This document shows, piece by piece, positions 8,672 through 17,342 of a stretch of 45,123 nt of DNA. Each line of letters starts with the position of its first letter. Position 1 is the stretch's first letter. Below the pieces are notes generated by a model. It saw only the letters and a program-made list of their open reading frames with translations. It made no database searches and was not told where the DNA came from. Origin of the DNA: Chthonomonadia bacterium (GTDB lineage Bacteria > Armatimonadota > HRBIN16); NCBI GenBank assembly GCA_013314755.1, contig JABUFA010000031.1, positions 1 through 45,123 on the forward strand, written 5' to 3'. A program made the translations under genes and the position numbers.

Positions 8672-9325
8672 TTAGCGGGATTCCAGTGTATTGGAAGCAT
8701 TCTGCGTGCGTTGTTCCAGTTCCTGCGCGATGAGCGACTGTAACCGCCTGTAAGGGAACTGGTCACCGGGGCAGTAGGTCTGGTTGACATCACGGTGCCG
8801 ACGCACGTTCTGCAGCGGGATGTTATACTTGCGCATCAGCCGTACGCACAGCTTCACCAGCGAGCGGATTTGCGCCTCGGTTGGCTGTTTGGGGCTTCGT
8901 CTGCCGTTCCACCGTCCGTGGCTGTCGAAGTCGCCGACGACGCACACGCCCAGATATCGCTGGTTGTAGTAAGTAATGCCGGAATGGGCACCCGGGCAGT
9001 TCTCTGGTCGTCCTGCCTGAACCCTCCCATCCGGCAGTATCACGTAATGATAGCCTATATGATAAGTTTTTCCCTCACAAACTATATCAAAACCCCGCTG
9101 CCGATGCATCTCATCTAACTTTTTCGCGTCCACCATGCGTCCCTTCAGTCGGAAGGGAGTGGCGGAATGATGCAGCAGGATGCCTTCTGGCGTCGGCGGC
9201 CGAACAGGGATAACACGCCTGATCACCGGAGGCAGAGGGTAGCCTGAACGAAACAGATACCAGGCTACCATACATGCAATCAACACGAACAGAGCAACGA
9301 TAGAAATATCCCGGACAACGCGCAT
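8672..9325 (-). CDS. Membrane-anchored N-acetylmuramoyl-L-alanine amidase (Amidase_2/PGRP fold)
   Basis: After one N-terminal membrane segment (about residues 7-25) comes an Amidase_2 domain with the zinc ligands expected for the family: HHSATPF, then RHRDVNQTYCPGDQFP with the second His and the Cys. GYHYVILPDGRVQAGRPE and GVCVVGDF are also typical. These enzymes cut the bond between MurNAc and L-Ala of peptidoglycan. The start at 9325 gives 217 residues; an extension to 9433 would run through the promoter at 9362-9391, so it is rejected. The M14 peptidase gene follows 16 bases downstream, which fits a two-gene unit acting on wall peptides. Confidence 0.88.
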   Translation of the reverse strand: MRVVRDISIVALFVLIACMVAWYLFRSGYPLPPVIRRVIPVRPPTPEGILLHHSATPFRLKGRMVDAKKLDEMHRQRGFDIVCEGKTYHIGYHYVILPDGRVQAGRPENCPGAHSGITYYNQRYLGVCVVGDFDSHGRWNGRRSPKQPTEAQIRSLVKLCVRLMRKYNIPLQNVRRHRDVNQTYCPGDQFPYRRLQSLIAQELEQRTQNASNTLESR

Positions 9326-9361
9326 GCTCTTCTTACCGCCCCTGAAAACCTGTGGATTTTG

Positions 9362-9391
9362 ATTGTATCCTGCACAGGCGACGGAAGTCAA
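9362..9391 (-). promoter_or_regulatory. Promoter of the amidase-M14 unit
   Basis: On the minus strand this reads TTGACT, 18 bases, TACAAT. The implied transcription start is near 9355, leaving about 30 bases of leader before ATG 9325. It lies between the divergent amidase and GH2 genes. Confidence 0.65.
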
Positions 9392-9455
9392 GCGAAGCAG
9401 GGAAACTGTCCGCCAGAGCGAATCGGTAGGCAATCAAACGCGCGAGGTGATACCC

Positions 9456-12400
9456 TTGTTGCTCTGGTTGCTGGTTGCGTCGCTGGCTCAGCCGTCGTTG
9501 CGGGTGGGCGTCATCGCGGATGAACTGGTAGACTACTCGACCTGGGCGAAACCATACGCCGCCGAATGGTCTGGGGAAAAAGTAACTCAGATCCTGCGCA
9601 GACTGGGAGTTGATGCGCAAATCGTGACCCGTGACCAGTTGACCACTTCGGGGCTACGCACGTTTGATGCCGTACTGATTGCTACCGACCATACCTATCC
9701 GGAACTAGGGACGTGGGGCGGTCCCGTCGCAAACGCTCTGATCGAATATGTGCGAAGCGGAGGCATCTATGTGATGCCCATCGGCGTACCGCACTATATT
9801 GCCAAGGACCTCGAAACCGGCAAGCTGGACACCAATCACTGGGAAGACTTCTTTGGGTTGCGCGCTTCAGTAGTTCACGGGGCAACTTCTCTCAAGTTAA
9901 CAAGGCTTGGTGCAGAACTGGGGCTACCCGAACCGCGGGATGTCGGCGTGCCGCCGATACGTGCCCTGCAATTTGAGCACGGCGCAGTGTTGGTGTGGAG
10001 CTCGGATTACGTGCCATGTATGGTGGCGATACCATATGGAAAGGGCTGGCTGTTGCACTGGGGTGGCGGGGAAAGCATGGATGTTTCCGTGCGAGACTAC
10101 TGGCTGCGTGCTGCAACCGCTGTCGTGCGAGCCGCCAGAGACGGCAGGCTGAAGGCAATGACCCTGGTGGAACAGATGCGGTTAGAAGGGCTGGAAGGTA
10201 AATCCCTGGATGATATAGATCGGGAGACATTTGCCCCGGCGCCATCGCCGCTGTCTGGCAAGCCTGTTCAGGTGAAGCTTGCGCCCGGCGCGGAGCGGGT
10301 AACGGAGTCGTCCCGGAAGGTGCTGTCACTCGACGGCACGTGGCAGATGCTCGGATTACCAAAAGGAACAGGCGATTCGCGCGCCTTGTTGCGAGGGGAA
10401 GGATGGCATGACGCCGTGCAAGCCAGTGTGCCCTGCAGTGTGCAAACCGCTCTGTTCGAAGCGGGCAGAATACCCGACCCTACCGTTGGCTTTAACGACG
10501 TCATTGCCCGCCGGGAAGTTGCCGAAAAAGAGTGGTGGTTCCGCAAAGAGTTTGAGTGGCGTCCCGGGCTGCCGACGCGACTTGTGTTTGAAGGGGTGGA
10601 TTACAGCGCAACCTTTTATCTCAACGGTGTCCGTCTTGGTGAGCATGAAGGACCCTTTGGCGGACCGGAGTTCGACATCACAGGTATTGTACGCGAGCAC
10701 AACACGCTGGTAGTAAGGGTTGATCCCATTCCTCCTGACTGGAAGCTGGTTTTCAAAACGAACTGCGTTTACGGATGGCACTATGTAAATTGTCCCCCTA
10801 TCGGCATCTGGCAATCGGTACGCGTTGAGGAAGTACCCGCGGCAGAGATTGAGGACGTCTTTCTGGCTGGTGTCGATGCAGCGAAGGGTATTGTAGACTT
10901 TCACGCGACGATAACGTCGCGTCAAAAGTACCCTCAGGGGGTATTGCGTTTAGACATATACCCGGCGAACTTCGAAGATGAGGGATATCATTTGCATCTC
11001 CCTGTTGAGCTACCGAACGGTGGCACTACTGTGCATCTGCGCTTTCAGATTCCACATGCTCGCCCGTGGTGGCCCAACGGACTGGGAGAACCAAACCTTT
11101 ATTGGTGCCATACACGGTTTATCGTAAGCGGTAAAGTACTGGACGCCCGACGCACCCGGTTTGGAGTACGCACGGTCCAGATGGCGCCCTTACCTGATGG
11201 AGCAAAACCGCACCTGTATAACTGGACGTTTGTTATCAATGGTCGCCCGACCTTTGTGAAGGGCTGTAACTGGGCAACCATAGACGCCTTTCTGCGTCTG
11301 GATGAGCATCGCTACCGCCGGTTTCTCCTGCTGGCGAAGGATGCGCACATTCAGATTATGCGAGCGTGGGGCGGGGGACTGGTTGAGACCGATACCTTCT
11401 ACGACCTCTGCGACCAGCTGGGCATTATGGTATGGCAGGAGTTTCCGCTAACATGGCAAAACTTTGACGCCATCCGGCTCGCCGTAGCCGATGAAATCGC
11501 TGTGCGAAGCATCAAACGCCTGCGTAATCACCCCAGTCTGGTATTATGGTGCGGCGGCAACGAGCACAGTGGGGCAGGATGGCTGGTTGAACTACTGGGA
11601 AGGCGATGCTACGAACTTGACGGGACACGCCCCTATCATCGCACAGACCCTTACGGTGGTAGCATCCACAATTACGACGTCTACTGGGGCTTACAACCGC
11701 TGGAGCGAAATTTGAATCTCGTGGCGCCATTTATCGGCGAGTTCGGGCTGGCTTCGCCCTGCGCCGTGGAGAGCACGTTGAAATATCTGCCGGAATCGGA
11801 ACACCATATCTGGCCTCCTGCCGACGACAGTGCGTTTATCCATCACACACCTACCTTCACCCCTCAGAACATGGTGCATTTGAACCGTTATGCCCAGGAG
11901 TTCAATCGCTGTAACGACCTGCCCGGTTTCATTCGTGGTAGCCAGATGGCTCAGGCGACAGGGCTTCGTGTGGTTCTGGAGAAGATGCGCACACGCTGGC
12001 CCGATTCCACCGGCGTCATTTACTACAAGCTGACTGATGTCTACCCGGGCGTGTCGTGGGCGACCGTTGACTGGTATGGTGTGCCCAAGATAGCGCACTA
12101 CTTCGTTCAGCGCGCTTTCGCGCCGTTGCAGGTGGTAGCCCTGTTTGATTCGTTCCAGGTGGATGCGGGAAAGCCGCTCAAACTGCAGGTGTACTTGCTG
12201 GACGACCGCGAGGAGTGGCGGGACATGGCGCAGGTGCGTGTTCGGCTGTTTGATGCTCATCTGCAAGAGGTCGCTCCACAGGTTCTGGATGTTCGCGGAG
12301 GCACGTCTCGCGTGCGTGCGCTGGGTGAAGTGAGTCTGGAGGTGCCAGCGAGTAACGCCGTGCCCCTGCTGGTTCTGGTGGATTTGACCAGGCGTGATGA

Positions 12401-12734
12401 GTTGATAACACGCAACTTCTACTGGTTCAACTTTCGTCCACAGCCCGGTTGCTTGTTCAACCTGCCTCGCACCACGCTATCCGTCTCGCGGGAGGGTAGC
12501 GACATATTGGTTGAGAACACGGGCAAACTGCCTGCGGTAGGAGTCCATTTCCATGCGCCAACGTGTTCGGATAGCCTCCGGGCGTCTGAGGGCTACTTCT
12601 GGCTACAGCCCGGGGAGAGGCGACGGATACATATCTCATTCACGCCGAATGTTGACGGCAAAATAGCCACTGAGCGACGCCTGGAGGTTGGGGCATGGAA
12701 CGCCGATTACATTGCCATAGACATGGGAGGTTGA
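9456..12734 (+). CDS. Exported GH2 glycosidase with N-terminal amidotransferase-like domain
   Basis: This large protein of 1092 residues starts at TTG 9456. GAGGTGAT sits five bases upstream, and the first residues form a clean signal peptide ending ASLA. An ATG at 9363 would hide the signal and overlap the divergent promoter. Residues about 17-230 look like a class I glutamine-amidotransferase-fold domain (RVGVIADELVDYSTW, FDAVLIATDH, YVRSGGIYVMPIG). From about 290 on it is GH2: a jelly-roll sugar-binding domain (SLDGTWQML, FYLNGVRLGEHEGPFG), an Ig-like domain and a TIM barrel. The likely acid/base is Glu in WCGGNEH (about E703) and the nucleophile Glu in FIGEFG (about E762). It resembles beta-mannosidases and exo-glucosaminidases. 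It is followed one base later by a second GH2 gene. Confidence 0.85.
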   Translation: MLLWLLVASLAQPSLRVGVIADELVDYSTWAKPYAAEWSGEKVTQILRRLGVDAQIVTRDQLTTSGLRTFDAVLIATDHTYPELGTWGGPVANALIEYVRSGGIYVMPIGVPHYIAKDLETGKLDTNHWEDFFGLRASVVHGATSLKLTRLGAELGLPEPRDVGVPPIRALQFEHGAVLVWSSDYVPCMVAIPYGKGWLLHWGGGESMDVSVRDYWLRAATAVVRAARDGRLKAMTLVEQMRLEGLEGKSLDDIDRETFAPAPSPLSGKPVQVKLAPGAERVTESSRKVLSLDGTWQMLGLPKGTGDSRALLRGEGWHDAVQASVPCSVQTALFEAGRIPDPTVGFNDVIARREVAEKEWWFRKEFEWRPGLPTRLVFEGVDYSATFYLNGVRLGEHEGPFGGPEFDITGIVREHNTLVVRVDPIPPDWKLVFKTNCVYGWHYVNCPPIGIWQSVRVEEVPAAEIEDVFLAGVDAAKGIVDFHATITSRQKYPQGVLRLDIYPANFEDEGYHLHLPVELPNGGTTVHLRFQIPHARPWWPNGLGEPNLYWCHTRFIVSGKVLDARRTRFGVRTVQMAPLPDGAKPHLYNWTFVINGRPTFVKGCNWATIDAFLRLDEHRYRRFLLLAKDAHIQIMRAWGGGLVETDTFYDLCDQLGIMVWQEFPLTWQNFDAIRLAVADEIAVRSIKRLRNHPSLVLWCGGNEHSGAGWLVELLGRRCYELDGTRPYHRTDPYGGSIHNYDVYWGLQPLERNLNLVAPFIGEFGLASPCAVESTLKYLPESEHHIWPPADDSAFIHHTPTFTPQNMVHLNRYAQEFNRCNDLPGFIRGSQMAQATGLRVVLEKMRTRWPDSTGVIYYKLTDVYPGVSWATVDWYGVPKIAHYFVQRAFAPLQVVALFDSFQVDAGKPLKLQVYLLDDREEWRDMAQVRVRLFDAHLQEVAPQVLDVRGGTSRVRALGEVSLEVPASNAVPLLVLVDLTRRDELITRNFYWFNFRPQPGCLFNLPRTTLSVSREGSDILVENTGKLPAVGVHFHAPTCSDSLRASEGYFWLQPGERRRIHISFTPNVDGKIATERRLEVGAWNADYIAIDMGG

Positions 12735-12735
12735 T

Positions 12736-15057
12736 ATGCGCATAAATCTTACCGGGGACTGGCTGTTGAGTTACCGCCCACAGCAGAGTCAATGGGTTGC
12801 GCCGGATGAAGCGGACTTCGCAAACATGCCTGCAGTAACCGCCGTCGTGCCGGGCAACGTGGAGCTAGACCTCATGCGTGCGGGTATCCTGCCCGACCTT
12901 GCCGTTGGAAACAATATCTACCGCCTGCGCGAGTTTGAAACGTACGAGTGGTGGTACAGGAAACGCTTCACCGCGCCAGCAGTCCCGACGGGACACCGCG
13001 CACAGATAGTGTTTGAGGGGCTGGACTGCCTGGCGCACGTGTGGCTTAACGGCGTGCTGGTAGGGGAGGGTACGAACGCCCTTGTGCCCCAAAGGTTCGA
13101 CGTCACGACGGCTTTGCGCGAAGGGGAAAACGAACTGGTGGTGCGGATTCGCTCGGCGGTGCTGGAAGGACGTGAGCGTGTGCCAGCCCCTCTGGAGAGC
13201 GCGCTACCGTGCGGGTTCGAGTCGCTGGCGGTGCGCAAGCCCCCCCACTGTTACGGCTGGGACATCATGCCACGCGCGGTCAGCGCAGGGATATGGCGCG
13301 TTGTGTATGTGCAGTTTCTGCCCCCCACACGCTGGCGTTCCGTCTACTGGGCGACAACGGCGATGGACCCGTCGCGCCGTTCTGCGGTGCTTTTCGTGGA
13401 CTGGGATTTCATTACTGATGTACATACGATTGACGACTGGCAGGTACGGTTGCGATTGACGCGGGATGGGAAGACCGCGCACGAGAGCCTGCACCCTGTC
13501 TTCCACACGCATGGGCGGGCACGCCTGCATGTGCAGGGAGTGGACCTGTGGTATCCGCGCGGCTATGGAGACCCTGTGCTGTACGACGCAACCGTTGAAC
13601 TGCTGGACGAACGGGGCAGAGTCCTGGACACGCACCATTGCCGAATCGGTATTCGCACGGTAGAGCTGAAGCGTACCGACATCACCACCCCGGAAGAGCC
13701 GGGAGAGTTCGTCTTCGTGGTGAACGGCGTGAAAGTGTTCGCGAAGGGAACGAACTGGGTGCCGCTGGACGCCTTCCACAGCCGTGACCTTCAACATCTT
13801 CATCGTGCAATAGAAATGCTGATAGACCTGAACTGCAACATGGTGCGATGCTGGGGCGGAAATGTCTATGAATCGGAAGATTTCTTTAACTTATGCGATC
13901 AACATGGTATCATGGTCTGGCAGGATTTTGCGCTTGCCTGTGCCATCTATCCCGGCGACATCATTCCTGCTATTCGCACCGAGGCAGAAGAGGTGGTACA
14001 TCGCCTGCGCAATCATCCCAGCCTGGTGCTGTGGTGTGGCAACAACGAGATCGACCACACGTACCTCTGGTCGGGGCAGGGGGTTGACCCCAATACGGAC
14101 CGAATCAGCCGCGAAGTGCTGGCAGAGGTAGTACGGCGGCTGGACCCGTTCCGCCCGTATTTGCCGAGCTCGCCCTTCGTCAGCGAGGAGGTCATGCGAC
14201 GCGGCGGCGACCCCAACCTCTCGCCCGAACAGCACCTGTGGGGACCGCGAGATGACTTCAAGGGACCGTTCTACACGCGGTCGTTAGCGCACTTCGTCAG
14301 CGAAATCGGCTATCACGGCTGTCCTGACAGGCGCACGCTGGAGCAGTTCCTCGAGCCGGATTACCTCTGGCACTGGCAGGATAACGAGCAGTGGCTGACT
14401 CATGCCACTCGCCCCCTGCCTCGGATGACCGATTTCAACTACCGCATCCCGTTGATGGCGAGCCAGATAGCGGTGTTATTCGACACCATCCCAGACAATC
14501 TGGACGATTTCATTCTCGCCTCGCAAATCAGCCAGGCGGAGGCGCTGAAGTTTTTCATCGAGCGATGGCGCCAACGCAAGTGGCGCACAACAGGCATCTT
14601 ATGGTGGAACCTGCGTGACGGCTGGCCCATCATTTCAGATGCTATCGTGGACTACTACTTCCGTAAGAAACTCGCCTATGAGTATGTCAAGCGGGTGCAA
14701 ACCGATGTGTGCGCCATGCTGAGCGAGCCAGAGGGTGATAGTCATACGCTGATTGTAGTGAATGACACGCTACTTCCCGCAGATGGGGAGATAGAGGTTA
14801 TCGACATCGATAGCGGAAACCAGCTGATAACCGCGGCATACCATGTGGAGCCAAACGACAGGGCGGTAATCGGTTCCGTTGCGAAGGTTCGACGTCCTGC
14901 CATGTGGCTGATTCGCTGGCGCGATGAAACGGGACGCACCTTTCTGAATCACTATCTGGTTGGTGAGCGACCGTTCAATCTGGAGCAGTATCGCCAATGG
15001 TTAAAACACCTGCAGATACCGGCGGACATCGGTTCTGTGGCAAAAATAGATACCTAA
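12736..15057 (+). CDS. GH2 glycosidase, beta-mannosidase-like
   Basis: This 773-residue protein has GH2 domains in order: sugar-binding (LTGDWLLSYRP, WLNGVLVGEGTN), Ig-like, and catalytic barrel beginning near VNGVKVFAKGTNWVPLDAF. The acid/base is probably Glu in LWCGNNEID (about E438) and the nucleophile Glu in HFVSEIGYHG (about E523). A C-terminal beta region follows. No signal peptide is present, so it is predicted to act in the cytoplasm on sugars released by the exported GH2 encoded just upstream. The ATG is one base after that gene's stop, with GGAGGT overlapping the stop. Substrate could be beta-mannosides or related pyranosides. The stop overlaps the candidate CsoR operator. Confidence 0.87.
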   Translation: MRINLTGDWLLSYRPQQSQWVAPDEADFANMPAVTAVVPGNVELDLMRAGILPDLAVGNNIYRLREFETYEWWYRKRFTAPAVPTGHRAQIVFEGLDCLAHVWLNGVLVGEGTNALVPQRFDVTTALREGENELVVRIRSAVLEGRERVPAPLESALPCGFESLAVRKPPHCYGWDIMPRAVSAGIWRVVYVQFLPPTRWRSVYWATTAMDPSRRSAVLFVDWDFITDVHTIDDWQVRLRLTRDGKTAHESLHPVFHTHGRARLHVQGVDLWYPRGYGDPVLYDATVELLDERGRVLDTHHCRIGIRTVELKRTDITTPEEPGEFVFVVNGVKVFAKGTNWVPLDAFHSRDLQHLHRAIEMLIDLNCNMVRCWGGNVYESEDFFNLCDQHGIMVWQDFALACAIYPGDIIPAIRTEAEEVVHRLRNHPSLVLWCGNNEIDHTYLWSGQGVDPNTDRISREVLAEVVRRLDPFRPYLPSSPFVSEEVMRRGGDPNLSPEQHLWGPRDDFKGPFYTRSLAHFVSEIGYHGCPDRRTLEQFLEPDYLWHWQDNEQWLTHATRPLPRMTDFNYRIPLMASQIAVLFDTIPDNLDDFILASQISQAEALKFFIERWRQRKWRTTGILWWNLRDGWPIISDAIVDYYFRKKLAYEYVKRVQTDVCAMLSEPEGDSHTLIVVNDTLLPADGEIEVIDIDSGNQLITAAYHVEPNDRAVIGSVAKVRRPAMWLIRWRDETGRTFLNHYLVGERPFNLEQYRQWLKHLQIPADIGSVAKIDT

Positions 15058-15073
15058 TACTGGTAGGGGGTAT
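15057..15073 (+). promoter_or_regulatory. Candidate CsoR-type operator
   Basis: ATACTGGTAGGGGGTAT is a 17-base imperfect palindrome with ATAC and GTAT ends around a G-tract. It has the shape of operators described for CsoR/RcnR-family repressors. It lies 11 bases before the ATG of a CsoR-family gene, so autoregulation is plausible. It overlaps the stop of the GH2 gene. Confidence 0.5.
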
Positions 15074-15084
15074 AAGCTTTTAAG

Positions 15085-15348
15085 ATGACGCAACGACAAA
15101 GCGACAGTCTGCCCTCAGAACTCATTGACAGGTTGCGCCGCATCGAAGGGCAGGTGCGGGGACTTCAGAAAATGATGAAGCAGGGGCGTGCGCCTTCAGA
15201 GGTTATCTATCAGATGGCGGCGGTTAAATCCGCTCTGGAGCAGGCAGCATTGCAATACCTCTGGTGGGAGGCACAGCAACGAGGCACTACTGAGGAGGCT
15301 GCCCAGGAGGTACGCACCACCCTGCAGCTCATCGCCAAAATCCTGTGA
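15085..15348 (+). CDS. CsoR/FrmR-family regulator without metal or thiol ligands
   Basis: This 87-residue all-helical protein has the family core LIDRLRRIEGQVRGLQKMM and QMAAVKSALEQAA. CsoR/RcnR/FrmR proteins are tetrameric DNA-binding repressors that release DNA on binding Cu, Ni/Co, formaldehyde or sulfur species through a conserved Cys and His/Cys set. Here the positions equivalent to C36, H61 and C65 of copper sensors are Ala36, Trp61 and Gln65, and the whole protein has no Cys and no His. The helical scaffold and the basic DNA-facing residues are kept. A candidate operator lies just upstream. It follows two GH2 genes and no metal transporter is near, so the inducer is unknown. Confidence 0.85.
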   Translation: MTQRQSDSLPSELIDRLRRIEGQVRGLQKMMKQGRAPSEVIYQMAAVKSALEQAALQYLWWEAQQRGTTEEAAQEVRTTLQLIAKIL

Positions 15349-15478
15349 TTCGGCGGATCTCGGTAACGGTGCGATGTATCTAATATCTCGCAGAGGCTTG
15401 CGCGGGCGAACGCAGGGGTTGTTGAGATTCTTCAGAACGACAAAGGGGCAAGGTTATTTGGTTCACCTGTCCATCTCC
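15349..15478. other. Intergenic region between convergent genes
   Basis: About 130 bases separate the CsoR-like gene from the end of the permease operon. I see no convincing hairpin with a T-run, no tRNA and no open frame with a ribosome site. Confidence 0.5.
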
Positions 15479-16318
15479 TTATCTCCTTCCCCGTCGTGGG
15501 TCCCACAGGTCGCGCAGGGCATCGCCCAGAAAGTTCAGAGACATCACCGTCAGCGAAAGCACGACCGCCGGGTATACCAGCAACAGGGGCTGGCTTCGCA
15601 TCAGCTGGCGGGCATCATCAATCATACGTCCCCATGAGGGCAGTGGTGGCTGTGCGCCCAGCCCCAGAAAACTCAGCGCGCTTTCCGCCAGCACCACTCC
15701 CGCCGCGTCCACGGTTACCGCCACCAGCACGGTGGGCAGAAGGTTGGGCAGGATGTAGCGCAGGATGATGCGTGTATGGCTCAACCCGATCGCCCGCGCC
15801 GACTCCACAAACTCTCGCTCACGCAGAGACAGCGTTTGCGAACGCACCACCCTCGCCAGGCTGGGCCACCCTGTCAGCGCCAGCGCGATGAACACGTTAT
15901 GCAGTCCCGGACCCAGTATCGCCACAATCAGTATCGCCAGCAGGATGTCGGGGAAGGCGAACATCATGTCGGTAAAGCGCATGATGAGGGCGTCCCACCG
16001 ACCGCGGAAATAGCCTGCCAGCAGACCCAGCGTGACGCCAATGAGCACCTCCAGCAGCTCCACCTGCACCACAACCGACAGCGATACCCGCGCACCGTAC
16101 ACCAGGCGGCTGAACACATCGCGCCCCAGCTCGTCGGTTCCCAGCAGGTGCTTGGCGGAGGGCGGTTGGAGAACAGCGGCGGGGTCTTGCGCATCATAGC
16201 GATAGGGCGCAATCACCGGAGCCAGAATCGCCGCGGATGCCACCGCTATCAGGTAGAGCAGTGCCAGCAGGGCGATGGGATGCCCCCTCCAGTATCTCAG
16301 CGCGGCTACTCCTCCCAT
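15479..16318 (-). CDS. ABC transporter permease, DppC/OppC type
   Basis: This 279-residue inner-membrane permease has a DppC-like N-terminal helix and the periplasmic signature HLLGTDELGRDVFSRLVYGAR. The binding-protein-dependent permease loop reads EFVESARAIGLSHTRIILRYILPN, the EAA motif that docks on the ATPase. About six membrane segments are seen. It should pair with the DppB-like permease two genes upstream to import oligopeptides or related solutes. The start overlaps the end of the dehydrogenase gene by 13 bases. No binding protein or ATPase gene lies in the window, so those must be elsewhere. Confidence 0.9.
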   Translation of the reverse strand: MGGVAALRYWRGHPIALLALLYLIAVASAAILAPVIAPYRYDAQDPAAVLQPPSAKHLLGTDELGRDVFSRLVYGARVSLSVVVQVELLEVLIGVTLGLLAGYFRGRWDALIMRFTDMMFAFPDILLAILIVAILGPGLHNVFIALALTGWPSLARVVRSQTLSLREREFVESARAIGLSHTRIILRYILPNLLPTVLVAVTVDAAGVVLAESALSFLGLGAQPPLPSWGRMIDDARQLMRSQPLLLVYPAVVLSLTVMSLNFLGDALRDLWDPRRGRR

Positions 16319-17325
16319 GGATACAGTATCACCTTCCCACAGTTACCGGTCATCTGCAGTTCCCACGCTTCCTGCACGCGGGTCAGCGGGAAACGATGGG
16401 TAATCATCCTGTCCAGCAGGTTCCCACAGGAGCGAATGACCTGCAACATGCGCGGCGTATCGGCAAGGTTCCAGTGCCAGATACCGTGCACCACCAGCCC
16501 TTTGCGCAGGAGGTCGTTGCTGATGTGTAGCGTAAACTGTCCCGCCTCCGCCACGAAGGCTATCTGACCGCGCCGACGCACGGCGTCCACCAGAAACCGC
16601 TGTGCTTCGGGCGTTCCCGCGCACTCGATGCCCTTGTCCACGCCTCTGCCGTCGGTAAGGTCCAGTACCTGCTGAAGCGCGGTGGGTTCGGTTGGGTCTA
16701 TCACAGCGAAGGCGCCAAGTTCCATCGCCAGCTGCCTGCGAAAGGGATGCGGTTCAGCTACTATCACCTTTGCACCGCGAAAGACGCCGTTAATCACGCC
16801 GCCAAGCCCAACCGGACCCGCTCCCGTAATGAGCACCGTATCAAAGGCGTCAACGCCCATTCTCTGCATCGCGCCGAAGGTGGGTCCCAGTCCACAGCAC
16901 GCCATACTGCCGTGCTCGGTGGAAATGTCTTCCGGCAGAGGTATCAACAGCCAGTCCTGTTTGAGCACATACTGCGCGTAGGTGGCGATGCCCGCTTCGT
17001 TACCCGTTGCGCTCAGCGGATTGATGTTGTTCTGGCAGTAGATGTAGTCCCCCGAAAGGCAGTAGCCGCACGTTCCGCAGGGATACTGAGGCATCACCAC
17101 AACGCGGTCGCCCACTTTCACCCTACCCGGCTGTGCCACTTCGACCACTTCGCCTGCCGCCTCGTGTCCCAGCATGTCGGTGCGGTATCCATCCCGGTAC
17201 AGCTTGTATTCCGTGCACGTCGGCGCGACGGTAATCCTGACCACCACAAAATCGCCCGCGGCGTGTGGCACCGGACGCTCCTGGATTTCTACCTGTCGTT
17301 CTCCCGTAATCACAGCCGTCTTCAT
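16306..17325 (-). CDS. Zinc-dependent medium-chain alcohol/polyol dehydrogenase
   Basis: This 339-residue medium-chain dehydrogenase has the catalytic zinc site (Cys in APTCTEYK, then GHEAAGEV) and a structural zinc lobe with four Cys (YPCGTCGYCLSGDYIYC). Its Rossmann nucleotide site is TGAGPVGLGG. It is closest in look to sorbitol or threonine dehydrogenase-type enzymes, which oxidise a secondary alcohol with NAD(P). AAGGAGGA precedes the ATG. It sits between two permease genes of one transporter, 17 bases after dppB-like and overlapping dppC-like, an unusual place. This suggests that the transported compound or a product of it is oxidised. The substrate cannot be read. Confidence 0.88.
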   Translation of the reverse strand: MKTAVITGERQVEIQERPVPHAAGDFVVVRITVAPTCTEYKLYRDGYRTDMLGHEAAGEVVEVAQPGRVKVGDRVVVMPQYPCGTCGYCLSGDYIYCQNNINPLSATGNEAGIATYAQYVLKQDWLLIPLPEDISTEHGSMACCGLGPTFGAMQRMGVDAFDTVLITGAGPVGLGGVINGVFRGAKVIVAEPHPFRRQLAMELGAFAVIDPTEPTALQQVLDLTDGRGVDKGIECAGTPEAQRFLVDAVRRRGQIAFVAEAGQFTLHISNDLLRKGLVVHGIWHWNLADTPRMLQVIRSCGNLLDRMITHRFPLTRVQEAWELQMTGNCGKVILYPWEE

Positions 17326-17342
17326 CGCAGAGTTCCTCCTTC

